Assembly (NCBI GenBank): GCA_024399955.1
Contig: JAKSNH010000001.1
Location: 62,001 to 126,000, forward strand
Reading direction: 5' to 3'
DNA from: Paludibacteraceae bacterium
GTDB lineage: Bacteria > Bacteroidota > Bacteroidia > Bacteroidales > Paludibacteraceae
DNA length: 64,000 bases
Positions within the stretch are counted from its first letter, which is position 1. Every line of letters starts with the position of its first letter. Of the stretch, positions 23,237 through 32,217 are shown one piece after another. The notes under the pieces were generated by a model. The model had not been told where the DNA came from. It worked only from the letters and a program-made list of their open reading frames with translations, and made no database searches. The position numbers and the translations under genes were made by a program.

Positions 23237-23407
23237 TCACTTGGTCATTGATTCATGAATGAGCATCTGACAATGCTTACACTCAAACTCAACCTCAAGA
23301 ACCGTGCCATTAGATAGACGCAAGTAACGCGGCTCCTTATCCTTGGGATAAGGATTGGTCTTACGGCAATGCCCTAACTCATAGAGCAAGCAGTAACGGC
23401 AGGTCAT
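23237..23407 (-). CDS. detached Cys-rich C-terminal module of the U32 peptidase
   Basis: 56 residues from ATG 23407 overlapping the U32 stop as TAATG. CRYCLLYELGHC and CKHCQM form two Cys pairs, with EPRYLRLSNGTVLEVEFEC between. In related Bacteroidales U32 proteins such a Cys module forms the C-terminal end of the same polypeptide, as I recall it. Here it is in another frame, indicating gene fission with coupled translation or a frameshift. Confidence 0.6.
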   Translation of the reverse strand: MTCRYCLLYELGHCRKTNPYPKDKEPRYLRLSNGTVLEVEFECKHCQMLIHESMTK

Positions 23408-24801
23408 TAACGGCGCTGATGCCGGTCGAGTACGGAACGTCTCCATTGGTTAAGTTGACTAATCGGTATAAAATAGGGTTGAGTATGTATCTTCACTTGG
23501 CGTGGCGCATAGATCGTGTCACCCAGTTTAGTTAATTGCGTGCGAATGGTCTGCATAGCCCGCTCGGGATTAGTGGCCGGCTGATGCGGCGCCTCAAACG
23601 TAGCGGAGTATTCACCAATCGTGAGTCGAAATCCTTCCGGCACCTCTTCAAACGTTATATCCACCGGTATGCGACGCTCGGCATGCAAACTGCGTTGGAA
23701 CACGATATCGTAGTTGCGATACAGCGGCTGATTATCCATCGCGATGGGTTTATTCGTTACTATACGATTATCCCGAATGGCATTGACATAGCATCCTTGA
23801 TCCCCCACGCATATACCATCTCCGGGATGCAGTTGATGGATATCCGTGATACTTTCTCCGGTGGACTTAGGTGTATCCCAGTTCGCCATGGGACGGGTGC
23901 GACCATGCAGGAAATAGTCCGTTGCACCACGATGGAACGTCTTAGCCGGATCAGGAGTGAAGCCGTAACGGATAGATGAGGTGACACCTGCGATAGCATC
24001 TAATCGCTGACGGTAAAAAGCCGTTATATTGGTTACATAATCGGCATCCTTGAGTCGTCCCTCTATCTTAAAGGTAGTTACTCCGGCATCGATCATTTCC
24101 TGCAGGTACATGGACCGATCCAGGTCCTGGAGCGAGAGTAAGTAACGCTGATGGATAGGTTGACCCTTATCGTCTATTACTTCGCGCATACTGCTATCCA
24201 GCAGGTCGTATCGCATTCGACACATCTGTGCGCAGCATCCTCGGTTGGCACTGCGGTTCATCAGCACCTCACTCATATAGCATCGGCCGGAATAACTCAC
24301 GCATAACGCTCCATGCACAAAAGCCTCTAATTCGATTGTATCTCCTACGGCTTCGTGGATGGCCCTAATCTCGTCTATACTCAATTCGCGCGCCAGCACG
24401 ACCCGCTTAAAGCCCATGTCGCGCAATCGTAGCACCTGCTCCGGAGTGCGGTTGTCGCACTGGGTGGAGGCATGCAAACGAATAGGAGGTAGGTCGTAGT
24501 TGAGCAGCGATAAGTCCTGGATAATCAGTGCATCCACGCCCATCTGATGTAACTCATGCATCATGGCTACCGCCTCGCTTTTCTCGGCATCGGTGAGCAG
24601 CGTATTGATTGTCACTAGCACCTGCACTCCATACCGATGGGCTTCGGTCACTAATGCCGCTATATCGTTCATACTATTGCTCGCCGCCTGCCGCGCACCG
24701 AACTGCGGGGCACCAATATAGATGGCGTCCGCACCGGCTTGTATGGCTGCTCGCCCTACGTCCAAGTTCTTGGCAGGAGATAGTAATGTGAGGCTCTTCA
24801 T
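23407..24801 (-). CDS. peptidase U32 family protein
   Basis: 464 residues. LLSPAKNLDVGRAAIQAGADAIYIG is the N-terminal barrel signature, and ELEAFVHGALCVSYSGRCYMS with NRGCCAQMCRMRYDL is the U32 Cys-rich centre. FKIEGRLKDADYV and a C-terminal beta domain follow. Bacterial U32 proteins include the tRNA/rRNA hydroxylases TrhP and RlhA, so an RNA hydroxylation role is as likely as proteolysis. Overlaps the upstream methyltransferase by 4 bp. Confidence 0.85.
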   Translation of the reverse strand: MKSLTLLSPAKNLDVGRAAIQAGADAIYIGAPQFGARQAASNSMNDIAALVTEAHRYGVQVLVTINTLLTDAEKSEAVAMMHELHQMGVDALIIQDLSLLNYDLPPIRLHASTQCDNRTPEQVLRLRDMGFKRVVLARELSIDEIRAIHEAVGDTIELEAFVHGALCVSYSGRCYMSEVLMNRSANRGCCAQMCRMRYDLLDSSMREVIDDKGQPIHQRYLLSLQDLDRSMYLQEMIDAGVTTFKIEGRLKDADYVTNITAFYRQRLDAIAGVTSSIRYGFTPDPAKTFHRGATDYFLHGRTRPMANWDTPKSTGESITDIHQLHPGDGICVGDQGCYVNAIRDNRIVTNKPIAMDNQPLYRNYDIVFQRSLHAERRIPVDITFEEVPEGFRLTIGEYSATFEAPHQPATNPERAMQTIRTQLTKLGDTIYAPRQVKIHTQPYFIPISQLNQWRRSVLDRHQRR

Positions 24802-25325
24802 CGCAATTGCGTGGATAGTTTATATAGCACGATACCGGCTGTGACGGAAACGTTAAGCGAATGTTTAGTGCCGTACTGGCTGATCTCAATCGCTCCATCG
24901 GCAGCATCTACTACGTCCTGCTGCACTCCAAACACTTCGTGCCCCAGGATGACTGCCGTCGGTCCGGACACCTGAATCGTATCAAAGTCGATGCTGTTAT
25001 GCGTTTGTTCGATGGCATACACCGTATAACCGTCTTCATGCAGCTGCTGAACGGCATCTAAGGTGTTATCAAAATAGCGGAATGGCACCGTCTGTTCGGC
25101 GCCTAAGGCCGTCTTATGAATCTCCGCGTTAGGTGGGCAGCAGCATATGCCGCATAGATAGACGGCTTGCAGCCGAAAAGCATCGGCCGTACGAAAGACG
25201 GCTCCTACGTTATGCTGACTGCGTATATTATCCAAAACCACGATGAGTGGCACTTTATCTGCAGCGCGGAACTGATCAGCATCCATGCGATGCATCTCCG
25301 GTATCGTTAGTTTAGTGCGGTTCAT
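24798..25325 (-). CDS. SpoU/TrmH-family RNA 2'-O-methyltransferase
   Basis: 175 residues. IVVLDNIRSQHNVGAVFRTADAF is motif 1 of the SPOUT fold, GPTAVILGHEVFGVQQDVV motif 2, and IEISQYGTKHSLNVSVTAGIVLY motif 3 of the AdoMet-binding knot. No N-terminal RNA-binding domain is present. Overlaps rimM by 4 bp and U32 by 4 bp, placing it in a translation-related operon. Confidence 0.9.
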   Translation of the reverse strand: MNRTKLTIPEMHRMDADQFRAADKVPLIVVLDNIRSQHNVGAVFRTADAFRLQAVYLCGICCCPPNAEIHKTALGAEQTVPFRYFDNTLDAVQQLHEDGYTVYAIEQTHNSIDFDTIQVSGPTAVILGHEVFGVQQDVVDAADGAIEISQYGTKHSLNVSVTAGIVLYKLSTQLR

Positions 25326-25804
25326 AATCCTTCAGGTAAGTTCATCGTTATGATTCGTTGGTGATGGTCAATGCCGGTAATCAGGTCCTCATGCAAAGGC
25401 ACCAGCCGTCCGTCCGACAATTGCGCCAGCACATTGGCAGTGGAGTCATCTACCTGCTCAATCACAGCCTCCCCAATGCGGTAACCCACTATATCCTGCC
25501 AACTCAAGATAGTCTGCTCCTCCGTATTCGCCACATCGCTGCGCAACATACTCACTTCGCATCCCACTAATGCCAAAGCTTGCTCTTCGGTAGTGATGCC
25601 CTTGAGGGTAAAGAGCAGATCCTGACCCTTCACGCGCCAGTCGATGACGCGGAAAGGCACGGGGATAGCGTTAATACGCAGGATGACGAAGGTGGCTTCG
25701 GCATCATCCCAGTATTCATTGATCGTGCGGCACTGCAGTTCACCTTGCTTACCATGCGTACGCACCATCGTACCAATGGCGATTATATCGTGGTCGTTAA
25801 TCAT
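25322..25804 (-). CDS. rimM: 16S rRNA processing protein RimM
   Basis: 160 residues, the normal RimM size. The N-terminal barrel starts IIAIGTMVRTHGKQGELQC, followed by VKGQDLLFTLKGITTEEQALALVGCEV and the PRC-barrel domain (LSWQDIVGYRIGE, LVPLHEDLI). It assists 30S head maturation through S19. It sits directly beside the methyltransferase, with 4-bp overlap. Confidence 0.9.
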   Translation of the reverse strand: MINDHDIIAIGTMVRTHGKQGELQCRTINEYWDDAEATFVILRINAIPVPFRVIDWRVKGQDLLFTLKGITTEEQALALVGCEVSMLRSDVANTEEQTILSWQDIVGYRIGEAVIEQVDDSTANVLAQLSDGRLVPLHEDLITGIDHHQRIITMNLPEGL

Positions 25805-26265
25805 CAGTTGCGAATATGTACAATACCATAACTATAGTTCGTGCCGTATGGTTTGAGTATATCTTTACATATACCTTTGGTAGGCATACCATATTGCGTA
25901 ATGAGTGTGAACTCTTCGCCGCAGATGGGGCAAGTGGCTACTGAACCATTATTGGGCACCTCCACCGGTTGCCGGGGACTGAGGCACTTAGGACAGCACA
26001 TATCAGCAGCGCAGTAATGACCTTCTACATCTATCCATACCACGACACCGCCATAGCCCAGACGGTCTCGTTCATACACGATTGAACCATAACGAGGGAA
26101 GGATAAGGATTGGCATGGCGATTCCGGTACAAACCCCGGGTACTCTCGTGCGATATCTATATCCAGATACACTGCTGCCTGGGGCACCGGACTTTGGATG
26201 TTAGCGTCCTTGCAGGCAGTGAGAAGGACCGCCAATAGCAGTAATATGATAGGTTGAAGTCGCAT
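25804..26265 (-). CDS. lipoprotein with Rieske-like Cys motifs
   Basis: 153 residues; signal MRLQPIILLLLAVLLTAC. The C-terminal half has MCCPKCLSPRQP and CPICGEEFTLITQYGMPTKG, the layout of the degenerate Rieske-type lipoproteins common in Bacteroidetes, but with Cys pairs instead of the C-x-H ligands, so a zinc site is more likely than a 2Fe-2S cluster. Shares its boundary bases with rimM and the FKBP gene. Confidence 0.65.
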   Translation of the reverse strand: MRLQPIILLLLAVLLTACKDANIQSPVPQAAVYLDIDIAREYPGFVPESPCQSLSFPRYGSIVYERDRLGYGGVVVWIDVEGHYCAADMCCPKCLSPRQPVEVPNNGSVATCPICGEEFTLITQYGMPTKGICKDILKPYGTNYSYGIVHIRN

Positions 26266-26744
26266 CAGTTAATGGCATGGAGTGTAACATCAAAAATCAG
26301 CGTGGAGTAGGGCGGGATATAAGTTTCCATGCCCCGAGTGCCCTGACCCCCATCGCCGTAACCTAATGAGGACGGGATATAAAGGATATAATGACTATCT
26401 ACACTCATCTTCTTGAGCCCTTCCGAGAACCCTGCAATCAACTGCGCCACGTTGTAGGTCACGTTATTGGCTTGTTCGAATTTCTGTCCCGATTGGAGAC
26501 CGGAGATCAGGTATGCCGAATAGGAGATGGTCACCGTCTTGATATCATCGGGATGACGACCATCGTCCGTTCCCGGAAAAATAACTTTATACTGCAATCC
26601 GGTAGGCGTCACTTGCACACCTTCATTGGATAAGTTCTTAGCCATCCATGCTTCATTCTCGGCTTTCCAATCTAACCAACTGTCTTTCTTGCACGAAGGC
26701 AAGAGTAAGAGCATTGCCACAAATAAGAATACGTATTTTTTCAT
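26265..26744 (-). CDS. FKBP-type peptidyl-prolyl isomerase lipoprotein
   Basis: 159 residues; lipobox LLLLPSC. The FKBP domain includes VTPTGLQYKVIFPG, GLQSGQKFEQ, LIAGFSEGLKKM, YILYIPSSLGYGDGG and STLIFDVTL, so the conserved barrel and loop residues are present. Expected to fold exported proteins in the periplasm. Upstream lies the EnvC-like gene with a 14-bp gap. Confidence 0.9.
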   Translation of the reverse strand: MKKYVFLFVAMLLLLPSCKKDSWLDWKAENEAWMAKNLSNEGVQVTPTGLQYKVIFPGTDDGRHPDDIKTVTISYSAYLISGLQSGQKFEQANNVTYNVAQLIAGFSEGLKKMSVDSHYILYIPSSLGYGDGGQGTRGMETYIPPYSTLIFDVTLHAIN

Positions 26745-26758
26745 AATCGTTCTATTTT

Positions 26759-27919
26759 CTATTTAGCCAACCATGGTGTGGGGTTCAGCAGGGTGCGGTC
26801 CTGGTAAATCTGGAAGAATAACTCGGTCTTGTTATCGTCGTTACTGTCCGTCAATATACGTCCTAAAGCCTGCTTAGGTTGCACCTTATCGCCCTGCTTA
26901 ACATATAGTTTATCTAAGTTACTATATACAGTGCGGTAATTACCATGCTGCACAATCACTGCAAAGGTGCTACCCAATACCAGGCATGCCGATACTTCGC
27001 CTTCGTACACCGCCCGGGCAGATGAACCGGATTGCGTTTGCAGGTAGATACCTTTGTTATTAATCGTTATATCCGGATAGATAGGATGGGCGTGCGTACC
27101 AAAGGTGCCGGATATGAAGCCTTTCTCTATCGGCCAAGGCAGCAGTCCTTTGTTCTTCTCAAATCCTCCGGCTATGAGTTGTTGTTCCTTGGTGAGTGTA
27201 GTGGTGGAGGCTTGTTTACGAATCATCTCATCTATCTTGCGGTTGATTTCCTCTGCCCGCTTCTGCTGTTTCTTGAGTTGTGCCGTCAGGTCCTTCTCTT
27301 TCTTCTTTAGTTCACTTAACATCTGCTGTTGCTTGCGTTCCGTTCGTGTCAAGTTATCATGCTCCCGCTTCTGTGTATTCAGTGCCTGGGTGCGTGTTTG
27401 ACGACGTTCGGTCAGCAGATTATTCTGGATATCAATATCGGTCTGCACTTGCTGAATCTTAGCCACTTGGTTCTTACGATACTGCTGGAACTGTTGCATA
27501 TACCGTATGCGGCGTATGAGTTGCTGGAAGTTATCTGCCGAAAAGAGGAACATGAGTGGCGAAGCCTGCATATCGGCATAGTGAGTAGCCCTAACTAACT
27601 GCGCGTAATCCTGCTGCAACTGTCCCAACTCGTCTTGCAGCTCAGTGCGGCGTGTGGTGAGGTCCTTGATATCGCGATTGAGCACATTAATCTCCGAATT
27701 GATATTGGAGATTAGTCGCTTGCGGTCCTTGATGTCTTTATTGAGCAGATTGAGTTTATTGGCCGTTGCTTTTTCGTTCTGCTTTGTCTCTCCTAACATC
27801 TTATCCGTCTGCTGTATCTGCTGCTGCAGTTTCTTCTGCTCTTGCTGCAGATCCTTCACCGTCTGCGCTTGTAATCCCACGCAGCAGATGATGACTATGA
27901 TGGTTAACCAATGTTTCAT
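26759..27919 (-). CDS. EnvC-like M23 murein hydrolase activator
   Basis: 386 residues. A signal peptide (WLTIIVIICCVGLQAQ) precedes a long two-part coiled coil (about 20-240) rich in Gln, Lys and Leu. The C-terminal LytM domain has FGTHAHPIYPDITINNKGIYL and VIVQHGNYRTVYSNL. The first zinc His pattern HxxxD is changed (HPIYPDI) and the canonical HxH is VQHG, so the site looks degenerate, as expected for an EnvC/NlpD-type activator of amidases rather than an enzyme. Confidence 0.85.
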   Translation of the reverse strand: MKHWLTIIVIICCVGLQAQTVKDLQQEQKKLQQQIQQTDKMLGETKQNEKATANKLNLLNKDIKDRKRLISNINSEINVLNRDIKDLTTRRTELQDELGQLQQDYAQLVRATHYADMQASPLMFLFSADNFQQLIRRIRYMQQFQQYRKNQVAKIQQVQTDIDIQNNLLTERRQTRTQALNTQKREHDNLTRTERKQQQMLSELKKKEKDLTAQLKKQQKRAEEINRKIDEMIRKQASTTTLTKEQQLIAGGFEKNKGLLPWPIEKGFISGTFGTHAHPIYPDITINNKGIYLQTQSGSSARAVYEGEVSACLVLGSTFAVIVQHGNYRTVYSNLDKLYVKQGDKVQPKQALGRILTDSNDDNKTELFFQIYQDRTLLNPTPWLAK

Positions 27920-28875
27920 TGCATAATGATATTATAGTGCCGTTGTATGTCCGTCTTATCGGCGTCGGCAGGCAGGTGCTGCATGGCTTGACGGATATAT
28001 AGTTTAGCCAGTTCTTTTTGTCCGGACAGGTACATAATCCACGCGTATGTATCCAGGTAGGCAGGATTGGTGGGTTCGATATGTAAAGCGCGTATGCTCA
28101 TGCTCTCGGCTTTCTTGAGGTCTCCTCCGTGGCATGCTAACATATAGGCATAGTCATTCAGTGCCAACGCATTATGTGGGTCCAGTCGCAATACGGTCAG
28201 GTACGCTTGCTCTTGTTGCGCGAACGGCTTATGCGTAATCTCATACAGATGCATCCGATAGAGTTGGAACTGCAAGTTAGTTGAATCCTCCTGCAAATAC
28301 TCCTCAATGGCCTGAATGGCCCGTTTGGGATCGTTGGCCATAACGTAGATACGATAGCGATTGATGGCGCTATACGGACCGTATCCTTCGATGCAATCCA
28401 TGCTATCCTGCGCCCGAATGGCTTTTTTATACTTACCAATCCCGGTGTAAGCATCCCTTAGTCGATCCCATAGTTCGATATCGTTCGTTAAGGTCTTAGT
28501 GGTCTGTTCCATCACCTTAATAGCCTGCTTGCGATGTTTCTTATCGCCCATGTTGTATAGCGACACGGCATAGTCGGCCCAGCAGTCATTAGGCGCCTGC
28601 TCCCATGCTACGCGATAGAAAGGCAGTGCACGGTCCGGCATGTTGCAGCCGCGGTAGGCATGACCCATATAGCGATTCACGATGGGATCGGTAGGGTTGA
28701 GGTCGTGGCAGAACTCAAACAAAGGAATAGACGCAGCATAGTCTTGCTGCTGCCATAACTGCTCTGCTTCGTAAAAGTAGTACAGAAACCGTTGCTGCGC
28801 TTCTTCCGTCATAGCCAGTGCTCTAAGCGACCAGCCCATGACGATGATGAGTATGTATATCTTAATGCGTGCCAC
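27916..28875 (-). CDS. secreted tetratricopeptide-repeat protein
   Basis: 319 residues if it starts at GTG 28875, which gives a signal peptide ([20 protein letters not shown]) and overlaps dut by 14 bp; no suitable ATG precedes it. Several TPR units are visible ([79 protein letters not shown]). Probably an envelope scaffold. It overlaps the EnvC-like gene by 4 bp. Confidence 0.8.
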   Translation of the reverse strand: MARIKIYILIIVMGWSLRALAMTEEAQQRFLYYFYEAEQLWQQQDYAASIPLFEFCHDLNPTDPIVNRYMGHAYRGCNMPDRALPFYRVAWEQAPNDCWADYAVSLYNMGDKKHRKQAIKVMEQTTKTLTNDIELWDRLRDAYTGIGKYKKAIRAQDSMDCIEGYGPYSAINRYRIYVMANDPKRAIQAIEEYLQEDSTNLQFQLYRMHLYEITHKPFAQQEQAYLTVLRLDPHNALALNDYAYMLACHGGDLKKAESMSIRALHIEPTNPAYLDTYAWIMYLSGQKELAKLYIRQAMQHLPADADKTDIQRHYNIIMQ

Positions 28876-29296
28876 TATGTCCAAAACCTCCGGCACCACG
28901 GTTCGTGGCACTTAATTCGGTGACTTCCACTAACTGAGGTTGCTCATGACGAGCAATCACCATTTGACATATCCGTTCCCCGGGTTCAATCGTTTGGGGT
29001 TCATTACTGAGGTTAATGAGAATGACTCCTATCTCGCCGCGATAATCGGCATCTATGGTGCCCGGCGTATTGAGCACTGTCAGTCCGCGCTTAAGCGCCA
29101 AACCGCTGCGGGGACGGATCTGCGCCTCGTAACCCTGGGGCAATTCGATAAACAGTCCCGTAGGAAGGAGCCGACGCTCAAGGGGTTGTAACGTAACGGG
29201 TGCTGTTATATTACAGCGTATATCCATTCCTGCCGCCATTGCTGATTCGTACTGCGGCAATGGGTTGGAACTACGATTGATAATACGTACTTGCAT
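28862..29296 (-). CDS. dut: dUTP diphosphatase
   Basis: 144 residues. All five trimeric dUTPase motifs are visible: [44 protein letters not shown] and the C-terminal [13 protein letters not shown] that closes over the active site. It hydrolyses dUTP to dUMP, limiting uracil in DNA and feeding thymidylate synthesis. Confidence 0.95.
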   Translation of the reverse strand: MQVRIINRSSNPLPQYESAMAAGMDIRCNITAPVTLQPLERRLLPTGLFIELPQGYEAQIRPRSGLALKRGLTVLNTPGTIDADYRGEIGVILINLSNEPQTIEPGERICQMVIARHEQPQLVEVTELSATNRGAGGFGHSGTH

Positions 29297-29299
29297 AGA

Positions 29300-30181
29300 T
29301 TAGAAACGTTTTTCAGCCAATACTTTCAGTCCATCCTCCACAATGCGTATATGCAGTTCACGAGGCATTTGCACCGGATCACCATCTATATGCATAGGTC
29401 CTTCGGATTCACGAATGACCGTCACTTCCTTAGCTGTTACGGTATGCATGAATAGGTCGTGGTCAATCAGTTTACTGAATAGACCAAACGCCAGTCCCGG
29501 AGCCGCCAAGAGCGGGAATTTACTGAGTAAAGCTATATCCATCTTACCATCCTGTATACTTGCTTTAGGTGCAATAAACGCATCATTGCCCCATTGGTTA
29601 GCATTCGCAAAAGTTACTAAGAACGCCTGCATGGATATATCTACGCCATCGCCCTGGATGAGGTAGGTCTCTGGTCGATAGGAGAACAGGTCCTTAAAGA
29701 TATGCTGCAGATATGTCTTCAATCCTCTTGATCCTGATGCCGCAAAGTGATCCGCTATCAATGCATCAAAACCCATGCCACAGGTGCAGAAGAAAGGTTT
29801 ATCATTGAGCATTCCATAATCCACCGAGATAGCTTCGGAATGGTTGATGAGGTCTATTGCACGGCTGATACGCATCGATATACCTAAGTGACGCGCAAAA
29901 CCATTGCCGCTGCCTACAGGTATGATACCCAAGGCTGTATTGGTATTGCGTAAGCCGTTGGCTACTTCATTCACCGTACCGTCGCCACCTACAGCCACCA
30001 CGGCCTCAAAACCCATGACAGCGAACTGATGCGCTAATTCGGTAGCATGACCGGCGTATTCGGTAAACACGATATTTTCCAACCATTGACTATGGTCCAA
30101 CTCCTTCTCAATCTGTTTTGGCAACTTACGCTTGTTAACCGTACCCGAGATAGGATTGATGATAAATGCGATATTTTTCAT
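29300..30181 (-). CDS. diacylglycerol/lipid kinase family protein
   Basis: 293 residues. IAFIINPISGTVNKRKL opens the fold, VVAVGGDGTVNEVANGL is the nucleotide-binding GGDGT motif, and GIIPVGSGNGFARHLG and HIDGDPVQ complete the DAGK/YegS pattern. A cytoplasmic lipid kinase with diacylglycerol or a similar lipid as substrate. Driven by a strong promoter in the divergent intergenic region. Confidence 0.9.
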   Translation of the reverse strand: MKNIAFIINPISGTVNKRKLPKQIEKELDHSQWLENIVFTEYAGHATELAHQFAVMGFEAVVAVGGDGTVNEVANGLRNTNTALGIIPVGSGNGFARHLGISMRISRAIDLINHSEAISVDYGMLNDKPFFCTCGMGFDALIADHFAASGSRGLKTYLQHIFKDLFSYRPETYLIQGDGVDISMQAFLVTFANANQWGNDAFIAPKASIQDGKMDIALLSKFPLLAAPGLAFGLFSKLIDHDLFMHTVTAKEVTVIRESEGPMHIDGDPVQMPRELHIRIVEDGLKVLAEKRF

Positions 30182-30201
30182 AATATACTAATTTTTGCGT
30201 G

Positions 30202-30280
30202 CAAAGATACAAAAAATTTTGCATATATGCAAATTTTTATTCTATTTTCTTGCGTATTCCAAAAATTCTTTGTAATTTTG
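30202..30280. promoter_or_regulatory. divergent promoter pair
   Basis: Leftward: TTTG (plus 30230-30233) and TATCTTTG (plus 30202-30209), 20 bp apart, serving the lipid kinase. Rightward: CTTG (30249-30252) and TAATTTTG (30273-30280), also 20 bp apart, serving the DUF3276 gene with a leader of about 60 nt. Confidence 0.75.
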
Positions 30281-30345
30281 CATCGGAAAAGGGAAATGCA
30301 AGGTCATTTCTGCTGCCGAAACATTCATTTTATAAATTTATTGAG

Positions 30346-30732
30346 ATGGAAAATCGTAGTTTTGAAGACAAGAAGGAGCCCGAGATTGTTTATTCCCATT
30401 CTGTGAAGGCCGGTAAGCGTATTTATTACTTAGATGTAAAGAAAGCGCGCAATGAGGATTTGTATCTGTGTATAACAGAAAGTAAGAAAAAACAGGGTTT
30501 GGAGGATGAAATGCCTCAGTTTGAGAAGCATAAGGTCTTCTTGTATCGTGAGGACTTTGATCACTTCAAAGAAGCTTTGCAAGATGTGATTGGCTTTGTA
30601 GAGGGTAAGTTAGGTAAGATGGAGGCTCGTCCCGAGTGGACTCCGGAGGCCAACAGAGAAGAGGCTACGCAGGAGACTGCGGAGTCGGAACCGAAGAAGA
30701 AAAGTCTATTTGGATTTATTAAGAAAGACTAA
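30346..30732 (+). CDS. DUF3276/PUR-domain nucleic-acid-binding protein
   Basis: 128 residues from ATG 30346. The core (IVYSHSVKAGKRIYYLDVKKARNEDLYLCITESKKK, FLYREDFDHFKEAL) is the PUR-repeat fold of the DUF3276 family, related to Borrelia BpuR. The acidic tail ends KKKSLFGFIKKD. Likely a small RNA/ssDNA-binding regulator. Its end overlaps the convergent coaBC stop by 14 bp. Confidence 0.8.
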   Translation: MENRSFEDKKEPEIVYSHSVKAGKRIYYLDVKKARNEDLYLCITESKKKQGLEDEMPQFEKHKVFLYREDFDHFKEALQDVIGFVEGKLGKMEARPEWTPEANREEATQETAESEPKKKSLFGFIKKD

Positions 30733-31873
30733 TGTTATCTATGATAACTTGTGCAACTGCCTCCTTCGAGAGAAGGGGGTAGTCTTTTTGTGTACCATCG
30801 CGGAAGAGAAGGGTTACTTTATTGGTGTCGTATCCGAATCCTGCACCGGTGTCTCGCAATGAATTCAGCACAATCATGTCCATGTTTTTCTTGTCCATCT
30901 TATGCTGAGCATTCTCCACTTCATGGTCCGTTTCCAAAGCAAAACCGATGACCTGCTGATGGGGCTGTTTGATTTGCCCTAACGTAGCGGCTATGTCGGG
31001 ATTCTCAATGAGTTCCAAACTCATCGTGGTAGAATGAGGTTGTTTCTTAATTTTGTGCTCTTGTTCGATGACAGGTCGATAATCGGCTACAGCGGCGGCT
31101 AATATGGCTATATCGGCTTGCTGAAAGGCTTCTACCGCTTGTTCGCACATCTGTCGAGCGGACATCTGACCCATGATAAGGGTCACTTGTGCACCGCGAC
31201 GAATACATTCTTGCGCGATAGCGCGACCCATCTTGCCGGTGGAGAAATTACTGATGTACCTGACCGGATCCAGTTTTTCTATCGTTGGACCGGCTGTGAT
31301 GACAATGCGCTTGCCTGTTAAAGTCTTGGGTGTTAGTACACCATGAATAGCCTCAAAGATAGCTTCCGGTTCCTGCATCCGTCCCTTACCTGTTGTACCG
31401 CAGGCTAATGGACCTTCGGCGCAGTCGAGTAGGGTGATATTCTGCCATTGCGACAAGGTGCGTAACGCCTGCTGAGTAGCCGGACTGTCGTACATCTTAT
31501 CATTCATTGCCGGAGCTATTAGTACGGGTTTACGCATGGCGGCTAACGTAGTGGTGAGTGCATCATCGGCTATGCCGGCGGCCATCTTACATAGCACATT
31601 AGCTGTAGCCGGAGCCACCACCATCATATCTGCCCATTCGGGCAACGAGATATGTTCAGTAGCATGCGCATTAACCGATGCAAACACATCACTATAGACG
31701 GTATGTCCACTGAGTGTGCGTAAGGTGGTGTCGGTCACGAATTGAAGGGCATTACGGGTAGTAGTTACCCGCACATCAGCGCCTGCTTTCACAAGCAGGC
31801 GTATCAGTTCAGGTATCTTATAGGCAGCGATGCCGCCACTTATTCCTACCAGTATATGTTTACCTTCTAACAC
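30719..31873 (-). CDS. coaBC: bifunctional phosphopantothenoylcysteine decarboxylase/phosphopantothenate-cysteine ligase
   Basis: 384 residues. The CoaC half has GISGGIAAYKIPELIRLL, the catalytic His region ATEHISLPEWAD, VAPATANVLCKMA and PAMNDKMYDSPATQ. The CoaB half has ITAGPTIEKLDPVRYISNFSTGKMG, AAAVADYRP and KIKKQ. It performs two consecutive steps of coenzyme A synthesis. It is followed upstream by the omega gene 5 bp away. Confidence 0.95.
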   Translation of the reverse strand: MLEGKHILVGISGGIAAYKIPELIRLLVKAGADVRVTTTRNALQFVTDTTLRTLSGHTVYSDVFASVNAHATEHISLPEWADMMVVAPATANVLCKMAAGIADDALTTTLAAMRKPVLIAPAMNDKMYDSPATQQALRTLSQWQNITLLDCAEGPLACGTTGKGRMQEPEAIFEAIHGVLTPKTLTGKRIVITAGPTIEKLDPVRYISNFSTGKMGRAIAQECIRRGAQVTLIMGQMSARQMCEQAVEAFQQADIAILAAAVADYRPVIEQEHKIKKQPHSTTMSLELIENPDIAATLGQIKQPHQQVIGFALETDHEVENAQHKMDKKNMDMIVLNSLRDTGAGFGYDTNKVTLLFRDGTQKDYPLLSKEAVAQVIIDNISLS

Positions 31874-31878
31874 GGCGA

Positions 31879-32211
31879 TTATTTAAGTTGATCGTCCTTG
31901 GAACCAACCTTGTACATCAGGGCATCGTCGATGAACTCTTGCGTTGCAATCAACGTGGATTTAGGGATGCGCTCGTAACTGCGAGAGATCTCAATCTGTT
32001 CTTTGTTCTCAAAAGTCTCGTCAATCGTGTCTTGGGGAATAGAGAATTCCGATAACTTAGCATCCAACTCGCGTTTGAGCGATTGACTAATCTGGTTGGC
32101 ACGTTTGGAAATAATAGCTACTGTTTCGTATACATTACCTACTTTCTGGGTCAGTTGATTCATGTCACGTGTAGCCGTGTTCTTAGGTGCTTTAGTTTTT
32201 TTGTAATCCAT
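31879..32211 (-). CDS. rpoZ: RNA polymerase omega subunit (Bacteroidetes type)
   Basis: 110 residues. VGNVYETVAIISKRANQISQSLK corresponds to the RPB6/omega signature, and the tail (ISRSYERIPKSTLIATQEFI) is typical of the longer Bacteroidetes form. Lies between bamD and coaBC, the usual neighbours in this phylum. Confidence 0.85.
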   Translation of the reverse strand: MDYKKTKAPKNTATRDMNQLTQKVGNVYETVAIISKRANQISQSLKRELDAKLSEFSIPQDTIDETFENKEQIEISRSYERIPKSTLIATQEFIDDALMYKVGSKDDQLK

Positions 32212-32217
32212 TTTTGT

